Positions 16,366-25,601 of a DNA stretch of 64,000 bases are shown here, in pieces. The translations under genes and the position numbers were made by a program. Each line of letters starts with the position of its first letter. Positions within the stretch are counted from its first letter, which is position 1. The notes below the pieces were generated by a model. That model made no database searches, had not been told where the DNA came from, and saw only the letters and a program-made list of their open reading frames with translations. Source of the DNA: Paraclostridium bifermentans (GTDB taxonomy: Bacteria; Bacillota; Clostridia; Peptostreptococcales; Peptostreptococcaceae); the NCBI RefSeq assembly GCF_019916025.1, contig NZ_CP079737.1, positions 2,294,001-2,358,000 of the forward strand, in the 5' to 3' direction.

Positions 16366-16431
16366 AAAAAGCTATTTCAATATAAGAAGTTCTAAATCTA
16401 GAACTCATATCTTATATCAAAATAGCTTTTA
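16366..16431 (-). terminator. Terminator of the oad operon
   Basis: Long nested hairpin: outer arms AAAAGCTATTT / AAATAGCTTTT, inner AGTTCTA / TAGAACT, following the oadB stop on the minus strand. Confidence 0.7.
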
Positions 16432-16437
16432 TTTTTA

Positions 16438-17571
16438 TTATTTAACAAATAATTGTAATAAAACTCCTGCTGCTACAGCTGATCCTATAACACCTGCAAC
16501 ATTAGGTCCCATTGCATGCATAAGTAAGAAGTTTGAAGGATTTTCTTTTTGCCCAACCTTTTGAACAACTCTTGCTGCCATAGGAACTGCTGAAACTCCT
16601 GCTGCTCCTATCATTGGATTAACCTTTCCGCCGCTTACTTTGTACATTATTTTACCAAATAAAACTCCTGCTGCTGTTCCTACTGCAAACGCTACAAGTC
16701 CCATAGCAGTTATTCCTAACGTTTGTGAAGTTAAAAATGTCTCTGCATTTGCTGTCGCTCCAACAGTTAATCCTAATATTATAGTTATTATGTATAGCAT
16801 AGGCCCTGTTGCAGTTTCAACTAACTTTGGAACCACTCCACTTTCCTTTATTAAGTTTCCAAACATAAGCATTCCTATAAGAGGTGCTGCTGTTGGCAAT
16901 AACCCTATAACTAATATCATTATAACTATTGGGAATATTATTTTCTCTGTCTTTGAAACAGGTCTTAATTGCTCCATTTTTACCATACGTTCTTCTTTAG
17001 TAGTCAGAGCTTTTATTATTGGAGGTTGTATAACTGGAACTAATGCCATATAAGAATATGCTGCAAGAGCTATTGTTCCTAATAAGTGTGGTGCTAATTT
17101 TCCTGTTAAATATATAGCTGTTGGTCCATCTGCTCCACCAATTATACCTATAGATGCAGATTCAGGACCTGTAAATCCTAATAATATAGCTCCCATAAAA
17201 GCAAAGAATACACCAAATTGAGCTGCTGCTCCTAGTAAAAGTGTTTTAGGATTTGCAATTATCGGACCAAAATCTGTACTTGCACCTATGCATAAAAATA
17301 TTAGAGGTGGGTAAATTCCTAATTTTGTTCCTTGATATAAGTAATATAAAAGTCCTCCATTTTCCGAATCGGTAGCTGCTTTCATTAAGTCAACTCCTGG
17401 CATATTAGCAAGAAGCATACCTATAGATATAGGTATTAAAAGATATGGTTCATACCCCTTTGCTATAGCTAAGTATAAAAATACACATGCTATTAAAATC
17501 ATTATTATTTGTCTATAATCTACTATTGCAAATCCAGTGTTTGCAAAGAAAGTCTGTAACATTTCTAACAC
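16438..17571 (-). CDS. oadB: Na+-pumping oxaloacetate decarboxylase, beta subunit
   Basis: This membrane subunit decarboxylates carboxybiotin and exports Na+, conserving the decarboxylation energy as a sodium gradient. The 377-residue protein has about nine hydrophobic helices and the family motifs GGADGPTAIYL and NAETFLTSQT. The start is a GTG at 17571, seven nt after GGGGG. It is the last gene of oadA-oadG-BCCP-oadB and ends at a large hairpin. The beta subunits of methylmalonyl- and glutaconyl-CoA decarboxylases are similar; the adjacent alpha subunit decides for oxaloacetate. Confidence 0.92.
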   Translation of the reverse strand: MLEMLQTFFANTGFAIVDYRQIIMILIACVFLYLAIAKGYEPYLLIPISIGMLLANMPGVDLMKAATDSENGGLLYYLYQGTKLGIYPPLIFLCIGASTDFGPIIANPKTLLLGAAAQFGVFFAFMGAILLGFTGPESASIGIIGGADGPTAIYLTGKLAPHLLGTIALAAYSYMALVPVIQPPIIKALTTKEERMVKMEQLRPVSKTEKIIFPIVIMILVIGLLPTAAPLIGMLMFGNLIKESGVVPKLVETATGPMLYIITIILGLTVGATANAETFLTSQTLGITAMGLVAFAVGTAAGVLFGKIMYKVSGGKVNPMIGAAGVSAVPMAARVVQKVGQKENPSNFLLMHAMGPNVAGVIGSAVAAGVLLQLFVK

Positions 17572-17597
17572 AGTAACGCCCCCTATTTTCTATACGA

Positions 17598-17954
17598 TTA
17601 TCCTATTTGTAATAAGCTATCCCCAAGATTTACATTTTGACCTTTTTCAACATCAACAGAAATAACTGTTCCATCTATTGGAGCTACTATTTCATTTTCC
17701 ATTTTCATAGCTTCAAGTATAGCTATAACTTGGCCTTTCTTTACTTTGTCACCATTACTAACCATTATATTTACTATAGTTCCTGGCATTGGAGCATCTA
17801 TAGCTTCTTCTGAACCTGCAACTTGAACTTCCTTCTTAGGTTGTGGTGCTTTATCTTGGATTGTAGGCTGTGGTCTTTCTCCTTTTTTTACTTCTTCAAT
17901 TTCAACTTCATAAACTTTCCCATTTAATGTTATGTGATATGTTTTAGCGCTCAT
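17598..17954 (-). CDS. Biotin carboxyl carrier protein of the decarboxylase
   Basis: This carries the carboxyl group on biotin from the alpha to the beta subunit. The 118-residue protein has an N-terminal strand-rich segment, a Lys/Pro/Gln linker (about 25-45), and a biotinyl domain with EAMKMEN, whose middle lysine is the biotinylation site. In enterobacterial OadA this domain is fused to the alpha subunit; here it is a separate polypeptide, as in many Firmicutes. The start follows GGAGAG, between oadG and oadB. Confidence 0.93.
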   Translation of the reverse strand: MSAKTYHITLNGKVYEVEIEEVKKGERPQPTIQDKAPQPKKEVQVAGSEEAIDAPMPGTIVNIMVSNGDKVKKGQVIAILEAMKMENEIVAPIDGTVISVDVEKGQNVNLGDSLLQIG

Positions 17955-17991
17955 TTTTATCTCTCCCTTAAAAAATTCATTATTATATCTA

Positions 17992-18288
17992 TTATTTTAT
18001 TCTTGTTATTCTCTTTACATGAAGGTTAGGATTTATGTTTCCTTCACCTGCCATTATAGATGCCGCAAGTGCAACTACTACTCTATCTTCTTCATCATCT
18101 TCATCAAAAGCTATTTGTTCTTTTTCTACTTCTTTTTTAATAACTGTTTTTACTTGTGGTTTTGTTTTAAATATATATTTAAACGAAGATAATACAAGAG
18201 ATATCAATATTAAAGTTAAAAATACTATAGTCATACTAGATATAGTTATATTGATAGCTTCCATTATACTTATTTCATTACCAAACAT
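17992..18288 (-). CDS. oadG: Oxaloacetate decarboxylase, gamma subunit (OadG)
   Basis: A small membrane anchor that holds alpha and beta subunits together. The 98-residue protein has one N-terminal transmembrane helix (about 13-34), a basic/polar linker, and an acidic stretch (DEDDEED) before a helix with VVALAASIMAGEG, typical of OadG. It is the second gene of the oad operon, 17 nt after oadA. The small size and weak sequence conservation of this family lower confidence slightly. Confidence 0.85.
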   Translation of the reverse strand: MFGNEISIMEAINITISSMTIVFLTLILISLVLSSFKYIFKTKPQVKTVIKKEVEKEQIAFDEDDEEDRVVVALAASIMAGEGNINPNLHVKRITRIK

Positions 18289-18305
18289 TAATTATCACCC
18301 ATTTT

Positions 18306-19706
18306 CTACATAGTTACTGTTATATAGTGAATTTTATTTTCTTCACTTAACTCTTCTTCTTTTTTTGGATTGTATTTATTTTCTAAGAAGTTCGGTGCTA
18401 CTTGTGGGAATAATGCATATGTTAATACATCTTCATCACACTTAGCTAATTTCCCAGCTTCAGACTTTATCTTTTCAAATTCTGGTTCTAAAAGATCTGC
18501 CGGTCTTATAGTTATAACTTCTTCTTCACCTATTATTTTTTTCTTAATATCTTTATCTATAGGTGCTGGAGCTTTTCCATATTGTCCTTTTACATAATCT
18601 TTTATTTCTTTTGGAACTAATTTATATCTCTCTCCAGTTAATACATTGAATAAAGCTTGAGTTCCTACCATTTGACTCATAGGCGTAACTAATGGAGGGT
18701 ATCCAAGATCTGCTCTAACTCTTGGAACTTCTTTTAATACATCTTCGTATTTTTCAGTTGCATTTTGTTGCTTTAACTGAGAAAGTAAATTAGAAAGCAT
18801 TCCGCCTGGAACCTTATAATTTAAAGTTTGAGGCTCTGTTAGTAACACTTTTGGATTTAAAGTACCTTGTTCCATATATTTATCTCTTATAGGTTTAAAG
18901 TATTCTGCAACTTCTAGTAAAGCTTCCATATTTAATCCTGGATTTCTTTCCATTTCACTAAATGTTACAGCTAAGGATTCTGTTGGAGGTTGAGATGTTC
19001 CTCCCGAAAATGGAGATATTGCGGTATCTATTATATCTACTCCAGCCTCAACAGCTTTCATATATATCATATCCGCTATCCCACTAGTACAATGCGTATG
19101 TAATTCTATTGGCAGGTTACTTATAGATTTCATCTTTTTAACTAGCTCATAAGCGTTATACGGAGTTAAAACTCCAGCCATGTCTTTTATACATATAGAA
19201 TCTGCCCCCATAGATTCCATGTCCTTTAAAAGCCCTAAGTAATACTCTGTTGTATGAACATCACTTGTAGTGTAAGAAATTGCACACTGGCAATGCCCAC
19301 CATATTTTTTGATAGCTTTCACAGATGCTTCGATATTTCTAACATCATTTAACGCATCAAACACTCTTATTATATCGATACCGTTTTCCAGTGAAAGTTT
19401 AATAAATTTATCAACTAGGTCATCTGCATAGTTTCTATATCCAAGAAGATTTTGTCCTCTTAAAAGCATTTGTAGTTTAGTATTTTTTACTCTTTTTCTT
19501 ATTTCCCTTAATCTTTCCCATGGGTCTTCGTTTAGAAAACGTATGCATGCATCAAACGTCGCTCCACCCCAAACTTCCATAGAGTGATATCCTACCTTGT
19601 CCATAGTTTCTAATATAGGTAGTATTTCTTCTGTGGTTAACCTTGTAGCAATTAAAGACTGATGCCCATCCCTTAATGCTGTTTCAGTTATTTTTAACTG
19701 ATTCAC
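18306..19706 (-). CDS. oadA: Oxaloacetate decarboxylase alpha / carboxyltransferase subunit
   Basis: This transfers the carboxyl group of oxaloacetate to biotin, releasing pyruvate. The 466-residue protein is a TIM-barrel carboxyltransferase of the pyruvate carboxylase/5S family. The metal-site Asp lies in TALRDGHQS, the key Lys in CIKDMAG, and the His pair in ELHTHCTSG. It has no C-terminal biotinyl domain; that is encoded separately downstream. The start is a GTG at 19706 behind GAGG. First gene of the operon; a TTTAGA-17-TATAAT promoter lies upstream. A pyruvate carboxylase B-subunit role is excluded by the co-encoded sodium-pump subunits. Confidence 0.9.
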   Translation of the reverse strand: MNQLKITETALRDGHQSLIATRLTTEEILPILETMDKVGYHSMEVWGGATFDACIRFLNEDPWERLREIRKRVKNTKLQMLLRGQNLLGYRNYADDLVDKFIKLSLENGIDIIRVFDALNDVRNIEASVKAIKKYGGHCQCAISYTTSDVHTTEYYLGLLKDMESMGADSICIKDMAGVLTPYNAYELVKKMKSISNLPIELHTHCTSGIADMIYMKAVEAGVDIIDTAISPFSGGTSQPPTESLAVTFSEMERNPGLNMEALLEVAEYFKPIRDKYMEQGTLNPKVLLTEPQTLNYKVPGGMLSNLLSQLKQQNATEKYEDVLKEVPRVRADLGYPPLVTPMSQMVGTQALFNVLTGERYKLVPKEIKDYVKGQYGKAPAPIDKDIKKKIIGEEEVITIRPADLLEPEFEKIKSEAGKLAKCDEDVLTYALFPQVAPNFLENKYNPKKEEELSEENKIHYITVTM

Positions 19707-19767
19707 TATATCCTCACACTCCTAATTTTATAAATATATACCCAATTTAAAATTTTACCTCAATTAC

Positions 19768-19796
19768 ATTATATATTGTTTTGTTTAATTTCTAAA
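19768..19796 (-). promoter_or_regulatory. Predicted promoter of the oad operon
   Basis: Minus strand TTTAGA (19791-19796), 17-nt spacer, TATAAT (19768-19773). No operator was recognised. Confidence 0.5.
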
Positions 19797-19891
19797 GCCT
19801 TTTTAACATTTTTTACTATTTTTATTAGTTGTTTTTCCATTTTAGACTTTTTTATTAAGCATTTCTTATTATTTTACTTATAAATAAAATA

Positions 19892-19925
19892 TGCGTACTA
19901 TAATACATATGTATTATGGTACGCA
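19892..19925 (-). terminator. Terminator of lepB
   Basis: TGCGTAC / GTACGCA closing pairs around the 18-bp palindrome ATAATACATATGTATTAT, followed on the minus strand by a T-rich run. Confidence 0.7.
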
Positions 19926-19940
19926 CTTTAATATTACAAA

Positions 19941-20474
19941 TTATCCAATAGTCCCAACTTCTTTAAATGGAAATAACCTCATACTTACTTCCCCCACTAT
20001 TTCATTTTTATTCACAACTCCAACGTCTGAATCCCTACTATCTTTACTTACTAATCTATTATCACCCATAGCAAAATAACTATCACTTGGTATTTTTATA
20101 TCTATATCTCCAGCTGTGTAAGTACCTTCTAGATAAGGTTCATCTATTAATTTATCATTTATATAGACTTGCCCACTTTTGATTACTAAATGATCATTTG
20201 GAAGTCCTATAATTCTTTTCACTAAACTTTTTTTCTCTCCATCCCTACTTTTCAAATCAGTTTTAAATACTACTATGTCTCCTCTATTCGGATTTCCAGT
20301 TTTGTATGCTAACTTATTTATTATCAAGTAATCCTTAGTATTTAAAGTTGGATACATCGATTCTCCACTTACAACTGTAGGTACAATAAAATATGTAACT
20401 ATAAGCCCCATACATATAGCTAACGTTATAACCTTTGCCCATTCAATAGTTTTTTCTATAACTTTTTCTTTCAT
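19941..20474 (-). CDS. lepB: Signal peptidase I
   Basis: This membrane serine protease removes signal peptides from exported proteins. The 177-residue protein has one N-terminal transmembrane helix (about 14-33), the catalytic Ser in GESMYPTL, the catalytic Lys in LVKRIIGLP, and the conserved GDNRLVSKDSR box. The size fits the short Gram-positive type. The start follows a GGGGGG ribosome site that abuts one arm of a long inverted repeat (20485-20530). It is monocistronic. Confidence 0.94.
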   Translation of the reverse strand: MKEKVIEKTIEWAKVITLAICMGLIVTYFIVPTVVSGESMYPTLNTKDYLIINKLAYKTGNPNRGDIVVFKTDLKSRDGEKKSLVKRIIGLPNDHLVIKSGQVYINDKLIDEPYLEGTYTAGDIDIKIPSDSYFAMGDNRLVSKDSRDSDVGVVNKNEIVGEVSMRLFPFKEVGTIG

Positions 20475-20484
20475 ATTATCCCCC

Positions 20485-20530
20485 CATACATTTATTCATG
20501 TAATTAGTTTTCTATTTTTATAAATGTATG
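20485..20530 (-). promoter_or_regulatory. Inverted repeat in the lepB leader
   Basis: CATACATTTAT and ATAAATGTATG are perfect 11-bp arms separated by 24 nt. On the minus strand the second arm runs directly into the G-rich ribosome site of lepB. It could be an RNA hairpin affecting translation or a protein-binding dyad. Confidence 0.35.
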
Positions 20531-20577
20531 TCCTTCGCTAATTCCAAGCTTTCGTACTCTATTTTATTGCATAAAAA

Positions 20578-20608
20578 AAACCTAGATAACAATTTGTTAC
20601 CTAGGTTT
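20578..20608 (-). terminator. Terminator of yjjI-yjjW
   Basis: AAACCTAG / CTAGGTTT plus inner TAACA / TGTTA, followed on the minus strand by eight Ts. Confidence 0.85.
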
Positions 20609-20626
20609 ACATATATATTCATTATA

Positions 20627-21466
20627 TTAAATAATAGGGTTTATCATTCTCTCTTTTAATACTTCTTTCGCTTTTTCATGGTATTTCATGTATTTTTCTT
20701 TCGGATAATCTCTAAAATTAGAAAGTTCTCCTTTTACTCCATATTGCCTAAATGGTATTAATTTAAACTTAGTATATCCATTTAAATTTTTTATATATTC
20801 AACCTCATCTATAAATGTATCCCAATCATCATTTATATTTTCGATTAATACAGTTCTTATTTCATATAGTTTTTCAGTCTTAGCACATTTATTTATATTA
20901 TTAAAAACTATATTACTTTCTATTCCTGTAACCTTGATATGAGTATCCCCTTTAAACGCCTTTAAGTCAAACATAAATCCATCTACACGTTCTATAAGCT
21001 TATCAATATCTTTTTCTTTTACATTTCCATTTGTATCAACAAAAACATTTAGATTTGTTTTTTCATGAATAATATCAGCAAATTCTATTATAAAGTCACT
21101 ATAAATAGTACACTCTCCTCCAGAAAACGTAATGCCATCTATAAGATTTTTATATTTATTGATATAGTTAAATAATTCAGTTGTATCGTAATAAGTAATT
21201 TTAGGTGAAGCAAATTTCTTACAAACACCTATACATTCATCACAATTTATGCATTTATTTTTATCATATTTTATTTTTCCTTCAAATGTAAGTGCCCCCG
21301 CCTTGCATACATCTATACACTCTTTGCATGAAAAGCAAATATTTTGGGTTTCTGGATTATGACAATATATACACTCCATATTGCAGCCTTGCAAAAATAT
21401 ACTTATCCTACATCCAGGCCCATCTATAAAACTCATATTTATAATTTTATTAACAGGAGCGTTCAT
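20627..21466 (-). CDS. yjjW: Glycyl-radical enzyme activase, YjjW type
   Basis: A radical-SAM enzyme that abstracts hydrogen from the glycine of its partner. The 279-residue protein has the radical-SAM motif CNMECIYC (CxxxCxxC) near residue 29. A two-cluster ferredoxin insert follows (CFSCKECIDVC and CINCDECIGVC), then the SAM-binding GGE in TFSGGECT. Such an insert is typical of activases outside the PflA type. Its ATG overlaps the stop of the yjjI-type gene by one base (TAATG), so the pair is coupled. Confidence 0.88.
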   Translation of the reverse strand: MNAPVNKIINMSFIDGPGCRISIFLQGCNMECIYCHNPETQNICFSCKECIDVCKAGALTFEGKIKYDKNKCINCDECIGVCKKFASPKITYYDTTELFNYINKYKNLIDGITFSGGECTIYSDFIIEFADIIHEKTNLNVFVDTNGNVKEKDIDKLIERVDGFMFDLKAFKGDTHIKVTGIESNIVFNNINKCAKTEKLYEIRTVLIENINDDWDTFIDEVEYIKNLNGYTKFKLIPFRQYGVKGELSNFRDYPKEKYMKYHEKAKEVLKERMINPII

Positions 21467-22944
21467 TAAACAGTTCTTACCTTTCTTTCTTCAATTCCAT
21501 TTTTCATACTTAATGCACCTAAAACAACTGAGTCTTCTCTTAAGTTTTTGCCTTCATTAAATTTATTTATATCAGTCTTTTTAACTAAGTATCCAGTTAT
21601 TCTTACGAATTCTGAAGAATCACTGTTTATAGATAATACTCTTATTCCATTTTCAAGAGCTCCTTTTACAACTCTAAGCATTCCATCTATATTATTTTTT
21701 GCAGTTTCATCAAATAAATATATATCACTACACCCTGTATCAAAATACTTGTGAAGTTTTCCTGATAAATTAATGTGATCAAATATATCAGGCTCACATC
21801 CATACTTAATTCTAATTGCTGGAGTTGTATCTGTGTCCGATTCTAATCCCCCTTGTGCATGGACTCCATGCTTACCTTTTGTCCCTCCACAATATAGCGC
21901 ATCTTCATTTCTAACTAACTCAGCAAATCGTTTGCATATTTCTTCTGCTACATCATTGGCTCTTTCATCATGACCCATTTGTTTTCCTGTAAATATTTCA
22001 ACACATTCAAAAGTTCCATATATAGCTGGCATAGATGTAAACTTATTTAAATCTATTAACCCCTCTTTTGCTAAGAATGAACTTTCAAAGAACTTAACAT
22101 CTTCAACTAAATATTTGATTCTAGCATTTGTAAGTTCTGATAGTGATTTTACTGCCTTTGGAAGTTGTACATTCATAAAATCTTCATAATCTTTACTTTC
22201 TTCTGCTAATGCTTTTAAATTTAATCTAGTTAGTGTATGTGCTCCACCACCTATTCTAAGTGAGTTATAACAACTAACTACACCATAATCTTCCCCTAAA
22301 TCATTAGTCATTAATTTATGATTTACAAAATATGGCTTTATATTTTCAAGAGCTGATTCTATACCATACTTTATAAGGTCATCTGGAGTTTCTTCACTAC
22401 ACTTTAAAGTAACATTAGGTATAGCTTTTCTAAGTTCTCTTTCTATTTGTATTACTAGTCTTCCTACTCTGCTATCTTTTGGTCCTATATTCATATGAAC
22501 AAATGCATCAGGTAATGTTCTATCTATGTTTATAAGTAGCATTTTTATTAAATTGTAAGCTTCTTTTTCACTTACAGTATCCATAAATTGTTCTAATACA
22601 TCATCTATTTGCCCTACATAAACAGGATACCCAGTTATAGATGGCACATATTTATAAAGTATTAACATTGCATTAACAGCCTCATATAAATCTTTTGGTG
22701 GCTGTATATCTAAGTACTCACTGCCTTGTTTTATAAACTTTACATAGTCAGGTAATACGTATCTAGGTCTATATGGTCTAGCACCTTCATTCATATCACA
22801 TAATATTTTTCTATCTAAATAAGACTTTGTTTCTTCGCTTATTTTTAAAGGCGCTAAAGAATCTTCTGCTAATCTTGCCATATTAGCTCTTTTTTCATGA
22901 TATTGCATATCCATAGAGTGTAATATTTGTTCTATACTGTTCAT
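21466..22944 (-). CDS. yjjI: Glycyl-radical enzyme, YjjI family
   Basis: A glycyl-radical enzyme of the YjjI (DUF3029) family, 492 residues, close to the E. coli protein (about 516). The radical site is RITGY in the C-terminal region, and a thiyl-radical cysteine candidate lies in GVVSCYNS. The LRIGGGAHTLTRLNL block is characteristic. It differs from pyruvate formate-lyase and anaerobic NrdD, including in length. To my knowledge the substrate of YjjI is not established. It is cotranscribed with its activase. A transporter gene lies upstream but behind its own terminator. Confidence 0.85.
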   Translation of the reverse strand: MNSIEQILHSMDMQYHEKRANMARLAEDSLAPLKISEETKSYLDRKILCDMNEGARPYRPRYVLPDYVKFIKQGSEYLDIQPPKDLYEAVNAMLILYKYVPSITGYPVYVGQIDDVLEQFMDTVSEKEAYNLIKMLLINIDRTLPDAFVHMNIGPKDSRVGRLVIQIERELRKAIPNVTLKCSEETPDDLIKYGIESALENIKPYFVNHKLMTNDLGEDYGVVSCYNSLRIGGGAHTLTRLNLKALAEESKDYEDFMNVQLPKAVKSLSELTNARIKYLVEDVKFFESSFLAKEGLIDLNKFTSMPAIYGTFECVEIFTGKQMGHDERANDVAEEICKRFAELVRNEDALYCGGTKGKHGVHAQGGLESDTDTTPAIRIKYGCEPDIFDHINLSGKLHKYFDTGCSDIYLFDETAKNNIDGMLRVVKGALENGIRVLSINSDSSEFVRITGYLVKKTDINKFNEGKNLREDSVVLGALSMKNGIEERKVRTV

Positions 22945-23065
22945 TATTTAGTCCCCCATTATTTTATATTTATTATGTCAATTCTACCACACTAATAAAC
23001 ATTTGTTAATAGGAATAAACATTTATTTATATTTTTTATAATTTAATTTTATTATGCACTTAAAT

Positions 23066-23103
23066 AAAGTAGCAGCTTAATCATATCGATAAGCTGCTAC
23101 TTT
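23066..23103 (-). terminator. Terminator of the YfcC-family gene
   Basis: Perfect 14-bp stem AAAGTAGCAGCTTA / TAAGCTGCTACTTT with 10-nt loop; T-rich on the outgoing minus strand. Confidence 0.85.
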
Positions 23104-23105
23104 TA

Positions 23106-24497
23106 TTAAAATCCTATGTATAATCCAATTGTTAAAAATGCTATACACACTACAATTATTCCTCCTATTAATGGAGCGATATGTCTTAACCATTTAGACC
23201 ATGGTATTTTAGCAAATGCCAGCGCTCCCATTAAAACTCCTGATGTAGGTGTAATTAAATTAATAATACCAGTTCCAAATTGATATGCAGTTATTATTAA
23301 CTGGCTAGATACTCCAACTAAATCTGAAAGTGGAGATAATACAGGTATTGTAAGTGATGCAAGTCCTGAAGATGACGGTATTAAAAATGCCAATACAGAT
23401 TCTAGCGCAAAAGATAAATTAATAAATATAAATTTAGGCAATCTACTTAATAAATCAGCTGAATAATTTAATAAAGTATCTATTATATGTCCATTCTGAG
23501 CTACTATGACTATACCACGAGCTAATGCAATAGCAAGTGCTGCAGATATTAAATCTGAAGCTCCATTTAAAAATGAATCAACTATTTCATCTTGCTTAAG
23601 ACCTCCAAATATACCTGAAAAAATTCCTATCATACAAAATATCATAGCTATCTGAGGTATGTACCAGTCTAAATTTAAAACCCCATAAACCATCATGCAC
23701 ATTCCACCTATAAATATAGCTAGGACAATACCTTCTTTTTTTGTAAACTGCTTTATTGATAAATCCTCTACAATAAATTCACCTTTATTTTTTTGGTCAT
23801 ATTCATAAACAATCGACTTTTTAGGATCTTTCTTAACTTTATGGGCATGTAACATAACAAAACTTATTGAAAGTGCCATCAATGCCACAAAAATTAAGCT
23901 TCTATATCCTATTCCAGATCCAGGTGTTATATTGGCTAAAGCTTGCGCAATTCCAACTGAAAATGGATTTATAGTGGACGCTATTACACCTGTTCCAGAA
24001 CCTATGAAAACTGTACTTATAGCTGTTAACGAATCATATCCTAAGTTCATCATTAAAGGTATAAATATCATATAAAACGGTAGGGTTTCTTCATTCATAC
24101 CAAAAGTAGATCCCCCTAACCCAAATAAAATCATAGACACCGGTATTATTAACACTTGTAGCTTGTTAAGTTTTTTAACTGTATGGTTAATTCCTGATTC
24201 TATAGCTCCTGTTTTATTAACGATTCCAAAAGCACCTCCTACAAGAAGTACGAACCCAACTACTTCAGCAGCATCAATAAATCCATCTATAGGAGCTTTG
24301 AACACATCTTGAATTCCCTGAGGATTTGGTGCTACCTGTCTATATGTTCCTGGTTTTACCACCATTCTTCCATCTACATTTATTCTTTGAAATTCCCCAC
24401 TTGGAATAATCCATGTAAGAATAGCAATTACTACAATAAGTAAAAATATTATAGTAAATGTATGTGGTATGGTGATTTTTTTCTTAAGTTTACTCAT
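23106..24497 (-). CDS. YfcC/DcuC-family membrane carrier
   Basis: A secondary transporter of the YfcC family (related to C4-dicarboxylate and basic amino-acid carriers), 463 residues with roughly 12 hydrophobic helices. Conserved features include the WIIPSGEF segment near the N-terminus, the GTGVIASTINPFSVGIA re-entrant region and LIPSSSGLA/LITPTSG repeats. The substrate cannot be predicted reliably; amino acids or peptides are common annotations. The second ATG (24497) fits AGGAG at 8-nt spacing, while the first lies only 2 nt away. The gene is transcribed alone. Confidence 0.85.
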   Translation of the reverse strand: MSKLKKKITIPHTFTIIFLLIVVIAILTWIIPSGEFQRINVDGRMVVKPGTYRQVAPNPQGIQDVFKAPIDGFIDAAEVVGFVLLVGGAFGIVNKTGAIESGINHTVKKLNKLQVLIIPVSMILFGLGGSTFGMNEETLPFYMIFIPLMMNLGYDSLTAISTVFIGSGTGVIASTINPFSVGIAQALANITPGSGIGYRSLIFVALMALSISFVMLHAHKVKKDPKKSIVYEYDQKNKGEFIVEDLSIKQFTKKEGIVLAIFIGGMCMMVYGVLNLDWYIPQIAMIFCMIGIFSGIFGGLKQDEIVDSFLNGASDLISAALAIALARGIVIVAQNGHIIDTLLNYSADLLSRLPKFIFINLSFALESVLAFLIPSSSGLASLTIPVLSPLSDLVGVSSQLIITAYQFGTGIINLITPTSGVLMGALAFAKIPWSKWLRHIAPLIGGIIVVCIAFLTIGLYIGF

Positions 24498-24708
24498 TTC
24501 CATTTCTCCTATTTTTTTACATTTTAAATTTTATGTAGAATTATATCATAATTTGTAGAAGAAATAACTATACTTTTAAAATTTAGAAATAGTCTAAACT
24601 TTCACCAATTTCACATTTATTATAAATTTTCACTTATAAAAATTAATACTCAACTAAATATAACATGTATGTATTTCATAATCATAATTACTTTAGTTTT
24701 AATCAAAA

Positions 24709-24727
24709 AAAGACACTACGTGTCTTT
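24709..24727 (-). terminator. Terminator of dedA, overlapping its stop codon
   Basis: AAAGACAC / GTGTCTTT with a 3-nt loop and seven Ts on the minus strand. The stop codon (24716-24718) is inside the hairpin. Confidence 0.8.
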
Positions 24728-25324
24728 ATGAGTTTTTTTTATTCTACTTTTTATTATATAAACTATCGTAAATATAACAGCTATTATACATACTAATAAA
24801 GAGTACTGTTTCAATATAGTTGTTATAATATGTATTTTATGTCCTAGCAAGTATCCTGCTGAAATTAAAGCCAAGTTCCATATTCCAATACCTATAGTTG
24901 AGTAAATTATAAAAGTTATTATATTCATTTTTATAACCCCAGCTACTATAGAAATAAATGTTCTAGCTACTGGAACTACTCTTGAAATCATTACAGATAT
25001 TTTATCGTATTTTTTTATCCATGAATATGACGACATTACAGATTTTTCAGTCTTAGGAAACTTCCCTATTATAATTTCAATTAAAGGCTTACCAAATTTA
25101 TATCCTAAATAATAATTGACTATACACCCAGTTATTCCTCCTAATATGGATATAGTTACTACTTGTGTAAAATTCATATTATATTTAAATGCAAATATCC
25201 CTACTAATGGTAAAACTAATTCACTTGGTAGAGGAAGGTTTGCATATTCTAATGCTACTACAATAAAAATACTAATTAATCCATAGTTTATTATAAACTC
25301 TTCAACTAATGACCTAAACTCCAA
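24716..25324 (-). CDS. DedA-family membrane protein
   Basis: An integral membrane protein of the DedA/VTT family; characterised members flip undecaprenyl phosphate or phosphatidyl lipids. The 202-residue protein has re-entrant/TM segments and the family blocks PLPSELVLPLVG and SRVVPVARTFISIVAGV, whose Arg residues are essential in studied homologues. The start is taken as TTG at 25324, five nt after AGGTGG. The GTG at 25333 lies inside that ribosome site. Monocistronic. Confidence 0.85.
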   Translation of the reverse strand: MEFRSLVEEFIINYGLISIFIVVALEYANLPLPSELVLPLVGIFAFKYNMNFTQVVTISILGGITGCIVNYYLGYKFGKPLIEIIIGKFPKTEKSVMSSYSWIKKYDKISVMISRVVPVARTFISIVAGVIKMNIITFIIYSTIGIGIWNLALISAGYLLGHKIHIITTILKQYSLLVCIIAVIFTIVYIIKSRIKKTHKDT

Positions 25325-25525
25325 CCTCTCCACCTCTTTTACTAAACTTTCTAACTACTGTGTTTTAAACAGTACTATATTTACTATCATATCATAGCTA
25401 GCCTAAATATATCAATATTATATTTTTACCCCATATTTTATAATCATAATTATAATTTAGTTATTATAGTTTTGAACTTTAGGGATTTATATAATTTTTT
25501 CTCGCATATTGTATTTATTAATTCT

Positions 25526-25554
25526 TTGAAATTTCAGACTATAGGTTGTACAAT
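25526..25554 (+). promoter_or_regulatory. Promoter of the 72-aa membrane ORF
   Basis: TTGAAA (25526-25531), 17-nt spacer, TACAAT (25549-25554). Confidence 0.6.
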
Positions 25555-25601
25555 TTAATTATAGGAACATATATTTATAAACTTTGTGGGGGGGTTTCTA
25601 T

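Noticed and set aside
18306-19706. OadA as pyruvate carboxylase subunit B
   Set aside because: It is in one operon with the sodium-pump beta and gamma subunits and a free biotin carrier; no biotin carboxylase gene is present.
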